Of a stretch of DNA of 64,000 bases, positions 1 through 11,598 are shown one piece after another; the first letter of the stretch is position 1; each line of letters begins with the position of its first letter. The notes under the pieces were generated by a model, which saw nothing but the letters and a program-made list of their open reading frames with translations, searched no databases and was not told where the DNA came from. The position numbers were made by a program, and so were the translations under genes. The stretch is from NCBI GenBank assembly GCA_900073065.1, contig FJOG01000007.1, positions 502,696 to 566,695 on the forward strand, read 5' to 3'. Source of the stretch: Phialocephala subalpina (taxonomy: Eukaryota > Ascomycota > Leotiomycetes > Helotiales > Mollisiaceae).

Positions 1-682
1 TTTGCCGTAGAATGCGTCGAACTGTGGTCCGAGAGAGGGAGGTCTCCTTAACAATCTGCCGCTAAGATTTTCCTTAACGTCCTAAATTGCGTATTATTAT
101 GCGGACAAGAGTAGGCCATTCTCCCTTCTCTTTTTGGGGAGGAGAACTAAAGATAAGATCGTTCTTTATTGCGAATTGTAAGCCAAAAGGATTAATAGTT
201 GTTGTGATAATTAATGATAAAAAGAGTGTGTAGAAATTTAACGCGTCGACGCGTCTCGCTTAGGTGGGCCGTGCGTGGTGGCCCCTACTCTTACGATAGA
301 GCCTGTCTAACAGCGGGCATAGCTCCTGATCTAAATCTGACAAAGAATATTTGACTGAAAAGGGACACGAGCGCAAGGTGTGGACTATAGCTCCCCTGAT
401 GAGATGTGGGGAATGGTGGATTGATGCTCAGGAACATTGGCGCTCGCGTTCGCGATGGCCAGGAGCCACTGCGCCCGAGGCTGAAGCGGGACAACTCAAA
501 TAAATGCAACAATGCATGATAAAATCTTTCCAAGCAGCATGTATATACAAACGACTGTCGGCAACTATATACAAGAAAGAATCGCACCTACATGGGAAGC
601 ACCCACACTTCATCCTCCTTGCCAACTCTGAAGTATCCCGACGCTTGTCCCCCTCATCGTGTCCAGTTCTCACAGCCACCCC
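1..682. other. Gene-free 3' flank of the AA9 gene
   Basis: No reading frame here looks coding. The first 290 bases are more AT-rich than what follows and could be a transposon relic, but no domain is recognisable. The one ordered element is a 14-bp perfect palindrome at 241-254 holding two ACGCGT hexamers. The rest is the downstream flank of the minus-strand AA9 gene. Confidence 0.5.
241..254. promoter_or_regulatory. 14-bp palindrome with two MCB-like ACGCGT boxes
   Basis: The sequence ACGCGTCGACGCGT is its own reverse complement and contains two ACGCGT hexamers two bases apart. ACGCGT is the core of the MluI cell-cycle box bound by MBF (Mbp1/Swi6) in yeasts. No start codon of a convincing gene lies nearby, so a regulatory role is speculative and chance is possible. 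Confidence 0.2.
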
Positions 683-1909
683 TCATGGCAGGCACTGGCT
701 ATAATAAACACTACTAGCCGTACAAGTACCACTCGCACAAGTCGTCGCCCCCGTCCACCCTATCCCACCACACTGTCCATACAACGGCGCCGCCGCACCA
801 GTAGCACTCGCAGCCGCCGAACTCGAACTCGTCTTTGTGCTAGTCGCTAACGTCGTCGCGGTCGAGCTTGCTTTGACGGAGCTCGAAGCAGCAGAAGAAC
901 TCGCCTGGCTAGTGCCACAAACAAATGGTGTAGGGCCAGGGATTTGGTACGTGGTGAGCGTTTGATAAATGTTAATTAAGATTCCTGGGTCGGTGCCTGA
1001 GTACGCGCCTGGCAAAGAAACAGTTGATGGAGTTCCGGTCCCTGTTCCTCCTGAGACGTTGATTTGTGCACATTCCATCTGTTGTTCAATGTTAGCTGAT
1101 GATTTTGGTTCAGCGGAAGGGGAGAGGTACGTAGAGCTGGGCTCCTGGGTAGGATGAGGCGGCGTGGAGAGCAATCACTTCAGCGCGGAGAAGGTATTGT
1201 CCGTTCTCGATGCAGGAAGGGATTTGGATGTTTTGTATGCCTGTGTTGGCAATCTGCTTCTGTCAATAGCTGTTCGAAGGGAAAGGTGGAAGAGGGAAAC
1301 GAACTAGGTCTGTCGTTGCCCAGTCCTGAGCTGTTGGCACTATATCAGCCATCTTTCTTGAACACAGATTGCGGAAACACTTACTTGCAACATTCAGCCC
1401 AGCCTGCGAGATCTTGAACCATCCGCTACCATATCCAACATCAGTCGTAGCATTGCTAACTTTCTTCATATACGCCATCACTGGACCCAAGTGACTCGGA
1501 TCAATGACATAAACAGCATCATTTGCAGCCGTGCTGGTCAAAGTATGCCTCCACGTAGCCTGCACAGTATCTCCGGCCTTGACATCGATCACATATGGCG
1601 AAGCTGTAGTTGGGTTTGGTCCTCCATTGCAGGCAAGATCGTTGGTTGTGACATCCGTAATGGGCTACATCCATCAGTCAGCCTTCTCGTGTTCTTGACA
1701 TCGTGTATATTTTGGTTGCGCGTACTCCATCGTACGAAGGATCTCGAATCCCATAACTAACGGCTATATTGACATCAGCACTGCCTTTGTACCAAAAGAC
1801 AGAAGAACATACGGTTGAGAGTGCCGCCTGACTGGAGCTGAGTGAAGATTGTATGCGCCGATGCACCAGAGAGGAAGCTCGCTAGAGCGAGGATCGTGGG
1901 GTGCTTCAT
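683..1909 (-). CDS. AA9 lytic polysaccharide monooxygenase with C-terminal CBM1
   Basis: Copper-dependent secreted enzyme of the AA9 (old GH61) family, which cleaves cellulose oxidatively. Six exons read 1909-1813, 1763-1726, 1664-1385, 1330-1305, 1259-1131 and 1078-683, giving 321 residues with all phases agreeing. A signal peptide (residues 1-18, ending SGASA) leaves His19 as the new N-terminus, as the histidine brace requires. The second brace His is in DPSHLGP, and the conserved Gln-x-Tyr pair is in GAQLY just before the last intron. Family blocks [24 protein letters not shown] and ECAQINV are present. A Ser/Thr/Ala linker leads to a CBM1 ([11 protein letters not shown] to SQCLP) that would hold the enzyme on cellulose. 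No internal stop is seen, so it should be functional. Exon boundaries rest on splice motifs and family alignment from memory; the 26-bp fourth exon is the least certain part. Confidence 0.93.
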
Positions 1910-2923
1910 GATGAATATGGAGATCGAACGCGAACGGTTGATGTGGAATGAATATGGATGAAGAAGACCAGATGAAACGAACAGGGAATGACATGAAGAT
2001 AAAGTAATGGCGAGACCAAACAATCTAGAATCCTGGCCAAGACCAGCTCTTCGGGAGAGCAGCCGCATCGATTGCTCCCCACACTCGAGCCCGATTCATC
2101 TCAAGTGAGAACGCACCAATTGTAACGGCTACTTGCCACCCACGACTTCCAGTTCAGGAGAGAAAAGAAACATAAAACTCGGTCATGATGTTCCGAAGAT
2201 CACAAACGGCGTAGACTCACGATAAACCAAGGTCTAGCAATATATTCGCAATCTATTTCATGCCACATGGCCACCCTCGAGGTCGGAATTTCACGGTCGA
2301 GCCCGCCGAGAACCGAAAGCAAACGCACCCTTCCTCGAACTATTGATGCAACATTGGAGAGAAGTCTTCTGGAACGAGGATCGTGAGACAAAGTGGCGGT
2401 ACTTCCATCTCCAGGCGGTACTTGGCGCACATGAAATGAGCCGTTTGGAGAAGTCTGCCTGGTCGGAAAATACCTTATTTGCAGTACCCCGGATTTTAAG
2501 GTCGACACTTGTCGTATTTGAGAAGTTCCGTCCCGGAGGTGAGTGCCGTCGGGGAGATCGGGAAAGGGTATCTCGCTTGGCTAAAATCCCCCTGAGAGGT
2601 ACCAAACTCTGAAGGACAAAAGAAAGAGGCGGGGGTACTTCCGCATGGTGTGAACAAAAATTAATGAGATGGAGTTGGGAAAGTAGTGTTGATTTCTTGG
2701 ATTTGCACTCTTCAATCCCTTCGAAGCTTCAAGCTTAGCTTTCGGATAGTTGCACTGCTCCTCGAGTTGAAGCCATCCTCAGGATCGATTATCGTATTGT
2801 AGTTTTCTTGGCCCAGTCGCAGCCACATGAGCGTGACTGAAATACTCTTCAGCCGAGGCTGTACTCGTTTGTACCGTCCATTTATTGCGCTTGGTTCCCT
2901 TCACGGGGTGTCGTATCCATGGC
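1910..2923. other. Intergenic: AA9 promoter side
   Basis: Upstream of the minus-strand AA9 gene and downstream of the Ecm33-like gene. Short open frames exist on both strands (for example 2343-2612) but none has family features or plausible composition. A CTCCCCAC stretch just upstream of the AA9 start resembles a carbon-catabolite (CreA) site, which would suit a cellulase-type gene, but the motif is short. Confidence 0.4.
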
Positions 2924-4552
2924 CTAGGTGAAGTGGCGTGCTTGAGTAGGATGATGCTCATTCAATGGATCCTCCTCGAACCCGCGATGCTGTTCGCTCG
3001 GCCACGCTGGATTCCCAATATGATCCGCACTCCAAGTAACGCTATCCAGCTCATGGTCTTGGTCGAGCGGGACTTCCTTATAACCAGTCGGTGCCATCGA
3101 AAATCCATATACAACTGGAGGTCCTCCGCTGTCAGGAGGCATCGAGTCAATTCCCCTGCCAGTTGCGCTAGCTGCTGCTCCCCGCCGCATGTTTGTTCGA
3201 CGTCTCCAGCAGAAGAAAGCCAATCCGAAGAAAATGAGCACTGCCAATGCTATGACTCCAATTACTACACCGGATTTCCATCCAGTCAAGTGTACGGAGT
3301 AGGTTTTGGAATGTTTCGCATGATCGATTGTGTCGCCCGCAAGAGATGCTCGGCAAACGTAGGTATAGGAGGTTGATTAGGGAGGCTTGATATTTGATTG
3401 AATCTCGTCCAAGTTCGAGCAGTCGAAGGAGGTGTCGGTACTATTTATGGCAACGTTGCCATTGAATGCTTTCATGCCAAGCAAATTTACACTGTGGACA
3501 CACGTCAGCAATGATGGTCTCTTTCCGAGTTTTGCGATCTACCTACCTGTTCAGTGGCCCACTGATCGAAATATCTCCATAGACGCTTATAAGACCTCCC
3601 AGGTTATGCATCTGCTTCAAAGCTTCATTATCAGCGACTGTGAACTGAACCTTCTTATCCGCATCTTCATTTCCAAACCCAATGCTAGTCAACGATAACA
3701 TGTCTACCTGGTACACGAATGTATTGTTGGTAATTGCAAGCGATCCTACGATAGTCTGCAGTTTGGGCGCGCTGAGTGTCGTGAACGTGTTGTCAGCGAT
3801 GATCATATCGCCTGCTGTCACTCGTTCCAACGCTGGTATATTCAAGCTTTCGACATCTCGGATCGTGACATTCCCAGCAGTCAAGGCTTGCATATTGACA
3901 TTCGGAGAATTCGGTGGCTCGACTGCGCCATTAACTCAAATCTCAACCGCATTGGACACCGTTGTAAGACTATTCATCGTGATATAGTCAAACTTGGGAT
4001 TGGTTGTGATGTTGACGGCATCTGCCTTCGTGATTCCCAATATCAGATTGTCCCCAATCGTGGTATTCGCAATGATCACATTTCCAACCTTCCCACCAAG
4101 ATTGATAGCCATCTCTCCACATGCTGGCAGTATTTCCCAATCAATTCCTCCTGCCGTTTGGAGTGCCGGCAGATCAAAGGACTGGAACTTCGGCGGATTG
4201 ATGAGGCTGAAATGTCCGCTGATGCTCGAAATGCTCTTCGCAGAGAGGCTGACGAGATTGGGGGCATTGGATACAGTGAGGTCTCCAATTATCGTCTCGA
4301 TGTCGGACAATGTGCGGGATGTGATGTCATCGCCCGAGATGAAGACATTTCCGCCGACGGTTGTGCAGCCGTTGCTCGACAATCCATCCGCGTCCGTTTG
4401 TGAGGTAATATTGAGGGCATTATTCGTGTCTCCTGGGCAGGTATTCTCTAGGATTTGCTGTTAGTTCAAGCTTTGTAGAGAATGGGGTATCATTGCATAC
4501 CTCCACGAGCTCCCAGCACCAGAGCGACCAATTGAATTCTTGTCGACCACAT
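2924..4552 (-). pseudogene. Ecm33/Sps2-like receptor-L-domain membrane protein, two in-frame stops
   Basis: Three exons (4552-4501, 4447-3547, 3491-2924) encode a signal peptide (MWSTRIQLVALVLGARG), then a long beta-helix-like repeat region of the receptor L-domain/Ecm33 type (repeats such as NAPNLVSLSAKSI and IPALERVTAGDMIIADN). A Cys pair region follows (FDCSNLDEI to TYVCRAS), then one membrane span (GVVIGVIALAVLIFFGLAFF), a basic stop-transfer and a cytoplasmic tail. Ecm33 relatives act in fungal cell-wall organisation; most are GPI-anchored, whereas this one has a true span and tail. The frame is interrupted by TGA at 3938-3936 and TAA at 3379-3377. On both sides of each stop the same frame stays coding-like, with no indel, so this is either a recent pseudogene, a readthrough gene or two base errors. 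The 51-54 bp introns have good splice sites. No intron that keeps frame removes either stop. Confidence 0.7.
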
Positions 4553-5773
4553 CTTTCTCTCGCCAATCGACGTCCTGTTGGAGTTGAGGAACTTCGAACA
4601 TTGCGGCGGCCGGAAATTGCATCGTGTTCCTCAATGCGCTGATCACCTTAAGGTACTACGCCGTATGCAAAAATGCATGTCCGTTCAGGTAACCAAGTCG
4701 CCATTGACATCAAGAACATCGCGATATTGAGGTGTGCTTTCGCAGGGGGGTTATCAGCTAAGCCCACCAATCATTAGGCGTTTGCCCTGAAGCCTCTGTC
4801 AGACAAGCCTCTTTCTTTGTATGGGTCATTGCGAAAGCTATCACCAGATTAGATTAGATTAGATTAGATTTCCTTTCTCCTGTTCACCATATTTGGTGAT
4901 CTTACAACTCGAGGTCTTCAGTTGACGTTCCTCTAGATGTCCTTCTAGCATCTGACAAAAGCCCGGTATTGAGGCTGAGAAGGCAAAGCTACCTCGTGTG
5001 CGTGCGAGAGGGTGAATGATACAGCCTACCCAAGAGAATACAGCGATGTCGGAGCAATTCAGCCTTGCTATTGCCAAGTTGCATTCATTGTTGTACCGAA
5101 TCTCAATCCACACTTACGACTGTATTTACGATCAATATATGTTCTGTCTAAGGTTATCTTCAGTTTGCAGCTACAATCCTAAACTATATTTAGCCGAGAA
5201 GCTTGCCTTGCTTGTACCACGTGAAAAGTGAGACTGAAGCGCGGTTGCCGTCTTCAATTAGTATCTTCAAGTCAGAGGTCACAATGCTTTGAAGCCTCGG
5301 AGGTTAGCATAGAGCTCAACAGCGATTGAGACACTGTTCACGCCCTGCTGATAAAGTGCCGACATCGCGAGATATCTCGACATTGCTGAGTTTTGTATGC
5401 CCATTCGAAAGAGAGAGGCTATGCAGTTTATTAGTCGTCCTTCACAATCTCATAGGCCAGTGCCTCCATATGCCCATGTTACTGCTGTTTGCTATCTGGT
5501 CACTTAATTGACAAATATTCTCTACTTTCTCCTTGAAGTTTGTCAAGCTTCGATCCTCAGGCGAATTCCATCTTCTGGTCAAAATCACCTTAGATCGCAC
5601 CAGAACAAGCGTCCGTATCCCTCCTTGGAATGTACTTGAGCACCGCCGTAGCAGTCCCCCTCTCAGCCCCCAGGTAAACCTTACATTCATATTGATTTAT
5701 TCTTTCGCTAAGGCTCTGCAGCTCCGACTCAGCACGCACCCGCCCCAGTGAATAGGGGTCCTCATCCTTCCCG
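4553..5773. other. Intergenic region
   Basis: Between the divergent Ecm33-like gene (-) and a small possible gene (+). It contains the AGATT microsatellite and several short open frames without recognisable features. I see no RNA gene or transposon here. Confidence 0.4.
4846..4870. repeat. (AGATT)5 microsatellite
   Basis: Five perfect copies of the 5-base unit AGATT. It lies in the intergenic DNA upstream of the Ecm33-like gene and has no evident role. Confidence 0.95.
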
Positions 5774-6170
5774 ATGAAGCTAACATCCACTCAACCCGAG
5801 GCCAAAACCAAGCCTCCAGAGTCCAATCTCCCCACTCAACCAAAAAGACGCGAAGCCAATGAGCTCGGTATGGTAATCATGCTCTACGCCTCCATTATTA
5901 TGTCTTTTCATCTGCAAATGAGCAATGAAGCGCCCATCTCGAATCAACTACAAGTCTCTTGTCGCGGGAAAGACTGTTACTGCTGCACATGTCGAGTATC
6001 CTTCTACTGCGGATGCGGCATGGAGAGCTTATATCGTGGCTAGGTTGAAAAGTCTCACGACTGTAGAGCCGACATGGAAGGGGAATGAGTGGTATCCGTT
6101 GACAGTGAAGACTAATTTGACTAGTCCCGGGATCAACGTGCAGGGGTTTTTATCTTGTTCCTTGCTTTGA
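5774..6170 (+). CDS. Possible small two-exon hypothetical protein
   Basis: An ATG at 5774 opens a hydrophilic, Pro/Lys-rich exon (to 5867). A GTATGG donor and an AG acceptor at 5922 define a 55-bp intron that joins in phase to a second exon (5923-6170), which reads KSLVAGKTVTAAHVEYPS and later GNEWYPLTVKTN. The product would be about 113 residues with no signal peptide or membrane span. I do not recognise a family. The acceptor context is weak, so the model could be wrong or part of a decayed gene. Confidence 0.3.
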
Positions 6171-6436
6171 GTCTGGCTCTCCTCGCTTTGGTGTTCTGTT
6201 CTTTTGAATTAAAAAGAGGTATTCCACGGATCCTGTAAGCTTCCAGCGACTCGGTGAATGAGAAGTCTTGACCAGGTCGTGAGAATAATTCAACTCATGA
6301 TATATAAACTTAAGTTTTATACACAGTTTAATTTTCTGTTTCGCATTCCCGATTCGTATCTCCCTTCGCGTTAAAGGATTAATCGTACGCATAAAAATAG
6401 CTCCTCGAAAACAGGACATGCCGAGAGATCATGACG

Positions 6437-7241
6437 TTATAGCGTGGGGGATCCCGGAAACATGACGTCGGAAGAAAGCTGTGAATGAGCCATGTGCTCG
6501 AGCGACGGATTCTCCTTGGAAGTATATATATCGTCCTTGTTCAAGATGGATATTTTTTGGATGGATGCGACTGATATTTTGTTAACTTTACATCCAACTG
6601 CAAGTGTAGACGCAACTAGTTCTGCCGTATCGACGTCGAACGCGGCTCGAGGAAGCTTAGCCCAGTCGCCTTGAATCTTCTCGCCTTCAAGCCTCAACGC
6701 TCTCAATTTCTTCTGCAATAACATCTTTCTTGTTCTTTGGGATTCTGGCTACTTCCAACTCATTCAGTTGTCCGTGCAGAAGGATAGGTATCACGTGCCT
6801 TCACCACCTTTTGCTTCGGCAACGTACTTCGTCTTACATGCAACGCCAAATCACGAATTTCCTTGCTCGCATTTTCCTCATCAATGGAGATGTGCACAGA
6901 GAAGGAGATGGCAAGCCAGGGAACGTGGGCTGACTTTTCGTGCAGCCTAGGCCTTACGTGCCCTCGATCGACGTAACGGCTGCGGTGCTTAAGTTGGTGA
7001 CGTCAAGGCCAATCACCGCTGATGGTTGTCGAACGAAATGACAGATCGCGATGCCTATGAAATGTTTCACCCTTGTCTTTCTTCCACATACGAGACAGTG
7101 TGGGAGCCGAGCTTTGCGTCCCTGGATGTGAAGTCGAAAATCTAGAGATGCCAAGCCAGGCTCTTTATTGAACTTCTGCCGATCTCTCCGGTTTCCTTCC
7201 AGCACAAAGACTTGCATGTTGTATGGGTACACTTGTTCCAC
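6437..7241 (-). pseudogene. Decayed unrecognised gene, coding-like in shifting frames
   Basis: Reading the minus strand from 7241, protein-like composition moves between frames. After a first open segment (7241-6954), a second frame gives SIDEENASKEIRDLALHV (around 6885-6830). A different frame gives LNELEVARIPKNKKDVIAEE (from 6767), and a third gives LRLEGEKIQGDWAKLPRAAF (from about 6700). The segments are adjacent or overlap by a few bases, as expected of one ancestral frame broken by small indels. The later part is charged and probably helical. I cannot name the family. Chance open frames are the alternative, but the helical, Lys/Glu-rich continuity argues for a relic. Confidence 0.35.
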
Positions 7242-7587
7242 AACAAGAGCATTATCTTGATATTAGTGACATTGATGCAGTACTTTAGCTGAAATGACCA
7301 TCGGTGAAAAGTTAATCAAGCTAGAGCTGGGCTCCTAGCAAGTTGAGGGTCTAGTCTGAGCTAATGCTGCCGGTAAGCACCGACCAAACATTGTTGTTGC
7401 TGCTCGATGATAGTGGATCAAATTGCCAGATCGGCGATCTGGACAACCTCGTTCTATCTCGACTTCAGCATGCAATGAAACTATATCATGTTCTCCAGCA
7501 ACACTTCTGTAGCGCCATGTTCTGCATCACACAAATACAACCATAGCCACAACATCTCCAGTTCAGAGGTGCGCTGCTTTCATCGTG
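7242..7587. other. Phytochrome promoter region
   Basis: About 350 bp upstream of the phytochrome start. No gene and no clear TATA box; short direct sequence shows nothing else. Confidence 0.4.
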
Positions 7588-10500
7588 ATGGCATACCAAG
7601 ATACCAACCAAGCAGACCACACTTCTGAGCTAGCAGATTCGAAAGATAGGGCATCCGAGAGATTCGATACAATGCACCCGGGAACGAAAAGAACAGAGAG
7701 GGTATTCCCTATTCGGGTTCATGTTCAGAAAATACAGCAACCAAAACAAGGTGAGCGACACTTAGGCCTCGCTCACATTTGAGTTTCGGCCAAGGTTAAT
7801 TGAATATTTGAGCTATAGACCGAAACCTTCCTAGCTTGGAAACCGTTGCTGTAAGTGGATCTGCTATCCACGACCCAACCCTACTTGCATTGCCAGACGA
7901 GCGACCTTCGATATCTGATGAAGAATCTGCAGCTCCCTTGGTGTCCAATGTCCAGGTCTCTGAAGCAATACCCTCACCCGGAAATCGGTATATCACGAAC
8001 AAATTTACATATATCCAGCGACGCGACTGCCATAACAACAAATCTGCCACGCTTTCAGCTACCGGAGAAAAGACATACCGATGCGAAGACGAGCCAATTC
8101 ATATCCCGGGAGCTATCCAGCGCTTTGGTGCACTGATAGCAGTTCGAGTAGAGGATGACTCCTTCCTCGTTCGTGTTGCCAGTGAGAATTCTCATAGCAT
8201 CATTGGGATCGAACCAGAGGCACTATTTCAGCTGCGATGTTTTACTGACATTCTACACCCTCCGGATAGAGAAGAATTCATCACTCGCGCCCACGCCGTC
8301 TCCGTAGACACATCACGAAAAAGCCCTGATATCTTCTCGATTTTGCTTGCAATTCCCTTCGGAGCACCCATAAGCGTGTTCTGTGCCATGCATCTCAACA
8401 CGGAGTCTGACTTCATTATCTGCGAGTTTGAGTTGGACAAAGATATTATCGATCCAGGACACCTGTCAGATTGCGGCTTCCCACAGGAGCCAGTCCAAAT
8501 CAATAATGACGGAGCTACAGACGAGGAACGCCTGCTATCTACAACCTGTAGAAGTAAGCCAATCCACAGTCTGGAGATCGCCCGAGCAACCTCGCGGCAA
8601 TTGACCTTGATAGATGTATTTCAGATTCATTCGGAGATACAAGCTCAAGTCTCCTCAGCAACAACCTTGCCACATCTTGGGGATGTTATTGTTGGCTTGG
8701 TTCACGACCTTACGGGCTTTCATAGGGTGATGTTCTATCAATTTGATGATACAGCAGCAGGTATGTATGCGCTACGATCCCGAACCTTTCATTACCATTG
8801 CAAACGAGCTCTCCATCGAATCCATCTTCTCAAACTCCTGCCTCGTTACTCGTCAACATCTGCTAATGCGCCATTATAGGTTCTGTCGTGAGCGAACTGA
8901 TCGATCTACGCGCCTCCAAAGACCTCTACAGAGGCCTCCACTTCCCATCATCCGATATCCCGAAGCAAGCCCGTGAGCTATACATGACCAATACGATACG
9001 AGTTCTCTATGACAGAGAAAAAGATACAGCTCGGCTGATCTGCCGAACACTTGAAGACGCGAAGATACCACTGAATCTTACACATTCCTACCTCCGAGCG
9101 ATGAGTCCAGTCCATCTCAAATACTTGGCAAATATGGGAGTGCAAGCAAGCATGTCGATTTCGCTTATAGCCGACAACAAACTTTGGGGACTTATCAGCT
9201 GTCACAATTATGGATCAGGGTCTGGAATTCACATCTCACTCCCTATAAGGGAGATATGCCGTGGGATTGGCAACATCGCCAGTAGCAACATTCAAAAACT
9301 CCTGTTTTCGTCGCGAATGGGTGTCCGACGCCACCTTGCAGAAGCTCTTCACAAGGCTTCTCCGTCAGCTTATGTTACCAGCTCGACTGCTGACCTCCTC
9401 AACATGTTCGGTGCAGACTTGGGGTTTCTCGTGCTAAAGGAGGAGGCGAGGATGCTAGGCCAACTCTTCGCATATAACGAGGCTATCGTGATTTTGCAGT
9501 ACGTTCGACAACGAGCCCAATCCACTATATTTTACTCCCATTCCTTTGCGAAGGACTTTCCAGACCTCCATTTTGCACCTGGCTTCTCATTGATATGTGG
9601 AATGCTTGTTATTCCCTTGTCACTCTCTGGAACTGATTTTCTTGTCTTCCTTCGGAAAGGAAAGCTTAAGGAAATCAAATGGGCAGGTAATCCCTACGGA
9701 AAACAGGCTGCTGCTGGCACGAACTATCTGGAGCCACGAAGTAATTTTAAGCGATGGAGGGAGACTGTGATTGGTACAAGCAGAGAATGGACGGAAGACG
9801 AAGGTTGGTTTCATACCTCGATATGTTTCGCACTCTTAACTACATCTAGTTCAATCTGCGACAATTTTGACTACACTCTATGAACGATTCATTGAGGTGT
9901 GGAGGCAAAAGGAAGCCGTCGTCCAAAGAAATCGGATGACACGTCTACTCATTCGGAACGCTGGTCACGAAGTCAGGACACCTTTGAACAGTATCATCAA
10001 CTACTTAGAAGTAGCCCTCGAAGGGGAAGTTGACGAGGGATCCAGATATCATCTACAAAAGTCACTGCAAGCTTCAAAATCGCTGGTATTTGTGGTCAAC
10101 GATCTGCTACGGTTGACAGAGGCTGAGAATTCCGACTTTCAAGTTCACGAGGACAATGTTAATTTGAGGTCCATGCTTTCCGAAGTTGTCGCCGCCTTCA
10201 GAGAGGAAGGGTTAAGGAGAAATCTGCAGATTAGGATCGAAGACGACCAAGATGTATCTGAACAAGTGCGATGTGATCCGAACGGACTGAGACAAGTTGC
10301 CTCCAATTTGCTCGCCAATGCGCTTCAGAGTTCTGATAGCGGTCATATCGCCATCGCATTGCAGCACATCCAGACTACCGAAACGAGCTCGATGATCAAG
10401 ATCTCCTTCACAGACTGTGGCACTGGACTCTCAGAAGAGCAATTGGACAGCATCTTCCAAGATTTCGAGCAAGTCCTAGACAATGATGATATCTTTGCTT

Positions 10501-11598
10501 CTGGGAAGCAAGGGGAGGAGAGGGGAATGAGACCCTTGCAGATTGGCCTTGGTCTCGCTGTTGCCGCAAGATTTGTGAGGCTCCACTCTGGCCAGATCAG
10601 CATGTCTTCGGAAGGGGAAGGGAAAGGAACCACTGTATCAATTACGATACCTTTCAGAAAGGCTCTTTCGGGCGATTTCTCCAGGAGGCGAACATCAACA
10701 CACATCACTCTGCCAACTCCACCTTCGGATACGCTCTCACCAAAGGGGCCGAAAACTCCAGGTAGCGCTTCTNNNNNNNNNNNNNNNNNNNNNNNNNNNN
10801 NNNNNNNNNNNNNNNNNNNNNNNNNNNNNNNNNNNNNNNNNNNNNNNNNNNNNNNNNNNNNNNNNNNNNNNNNNNNNNNNNNNNNNNNNNNNNNNNNNNN
10901 NNNNNNNCAACTTCGACACCACTTCATACTGATGGACCTTTAACCAGCGCATCATCTCTGGAGTCAAGCATGGCTCGATATCGCTTCCCAATTTTGTCTG
11001 GTCAACATGACCGTCCCAAATTCAATGTTTTGGCAGCAGAAGACAATCCACTGAACAGTCGTCTGCTTGAGACGCGGTTGAAGAGAAGAGGGCATGTTGT
11101 ACAGATAGCTGTTGACGGCAGAGCATGCGTTAAAGCCTTCGAAAATAAGCCGGATGGATTTGATATCATTCTTATGGACATCCAAGTAAGTCTCCACTCC
11201 GTGCTTACGCTCCTCTCCGTCAAATTCACGTTGCTGTAATTTGTGTCGTGATAATTTATTCTGCTGACCAGTTCAAGATGCCTGTTGTAGACGGCATCGA
11301 AGCCACACGCATGATCCGAGAATTCGAGAAGGAATCCTCCTCGGCAATCTCACTCTCCCCCCGCGTCGCCTCGTACGGACGTATCCCAATAGTTGCAGTC
11401 TCTGCATCTTTATCCGAACAACATGTTTACGAATATGTCGAGATCGGTTTTGACGGCTGGATTTTGAAGCCAATTGACTTCAAGAGGTTGGAGGCAATCT
11501 TTGCTGCGATTGAGGACGAACAGACGAGGGGGATTTTGCTTTATGGAGCGGGTAATTGGGAGAAGGGTGGTTGGCTTAAGGTGAAAAGTGAGGGTTGA
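7588..11598 (+). CDS. fphA: Fungal phytochrome, hybrid histidine kinase
   Basis: Red/far-red photoreceptor of the fungal Fph family: PAS-GAF-PHY sensor, HisKA, HATPase_c and receiver in one protein of about 1,228 residues. Exons are 7588-7750, 7819-8760, 8880-9803, 9850-11185 and 11278-11598, all in phase except across an N gap in exon 4. The bilin-binding Cys is in YRCEDEPIHIPGAIQ (about residue 143). The GAF domain has the DIP core as PSSDIP (usually PASDIP) and the conserved His in SPVHLKYL. The PHY tongue reads EPRSNFKRW where PRxSF is usual. The kinase has the H box GHEVRTPLN (about His716), N box SNLLANAL, and glycine boxes DCGTGLS and GLGLAVAARF. The receiver has AAEDN, LMDIQMPVVDG (phospho-Asp) and LKPIDF (Lys). 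Start ATG 7588 gives the N-terminal ERVFPIR block seen in relatives. In Aspergillus the homologue controls light-dependent development. The symbol is by family analogy. Confidence 0.93.
10773..10907. other. Assembly gap (135 N) inside phytochrome exon 4
   Basis: A run of 135 unknown bases lies between the HATPase domain and the receiver. The frame before the gap (ending ...KTPGSAS) and the open frame after it (leading to MARYRFPIL and the receiver) differ by one register. So the true missing length is not 135, or the gap hides an intron. The missing part is the low-complexity kinase-receiver linker. Confidence 0.95.

Noticed and set aside
683..1592. Plus-strand open frames overlapping the AA9 gene (for example 969-1157, 1154-1417)
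   Set aside because: They are antisense to clearly coding exons and have no features of their own.
3936..3938. TGA recoded as an amino acid (alternative code or selenocysteine)
   Set aside because: Other genes here use TGA as a normal terminator (for example the GH92-adjacent phosphatase and the phytochrome), and a second, different stop occurs in the same gene.
3888..4403. A 171-codon plus-strand frame across the Ecm33-like gene
   Set aside because: The minus strand carries the recognisable L-domain repeats; the plus frame is a shadow.
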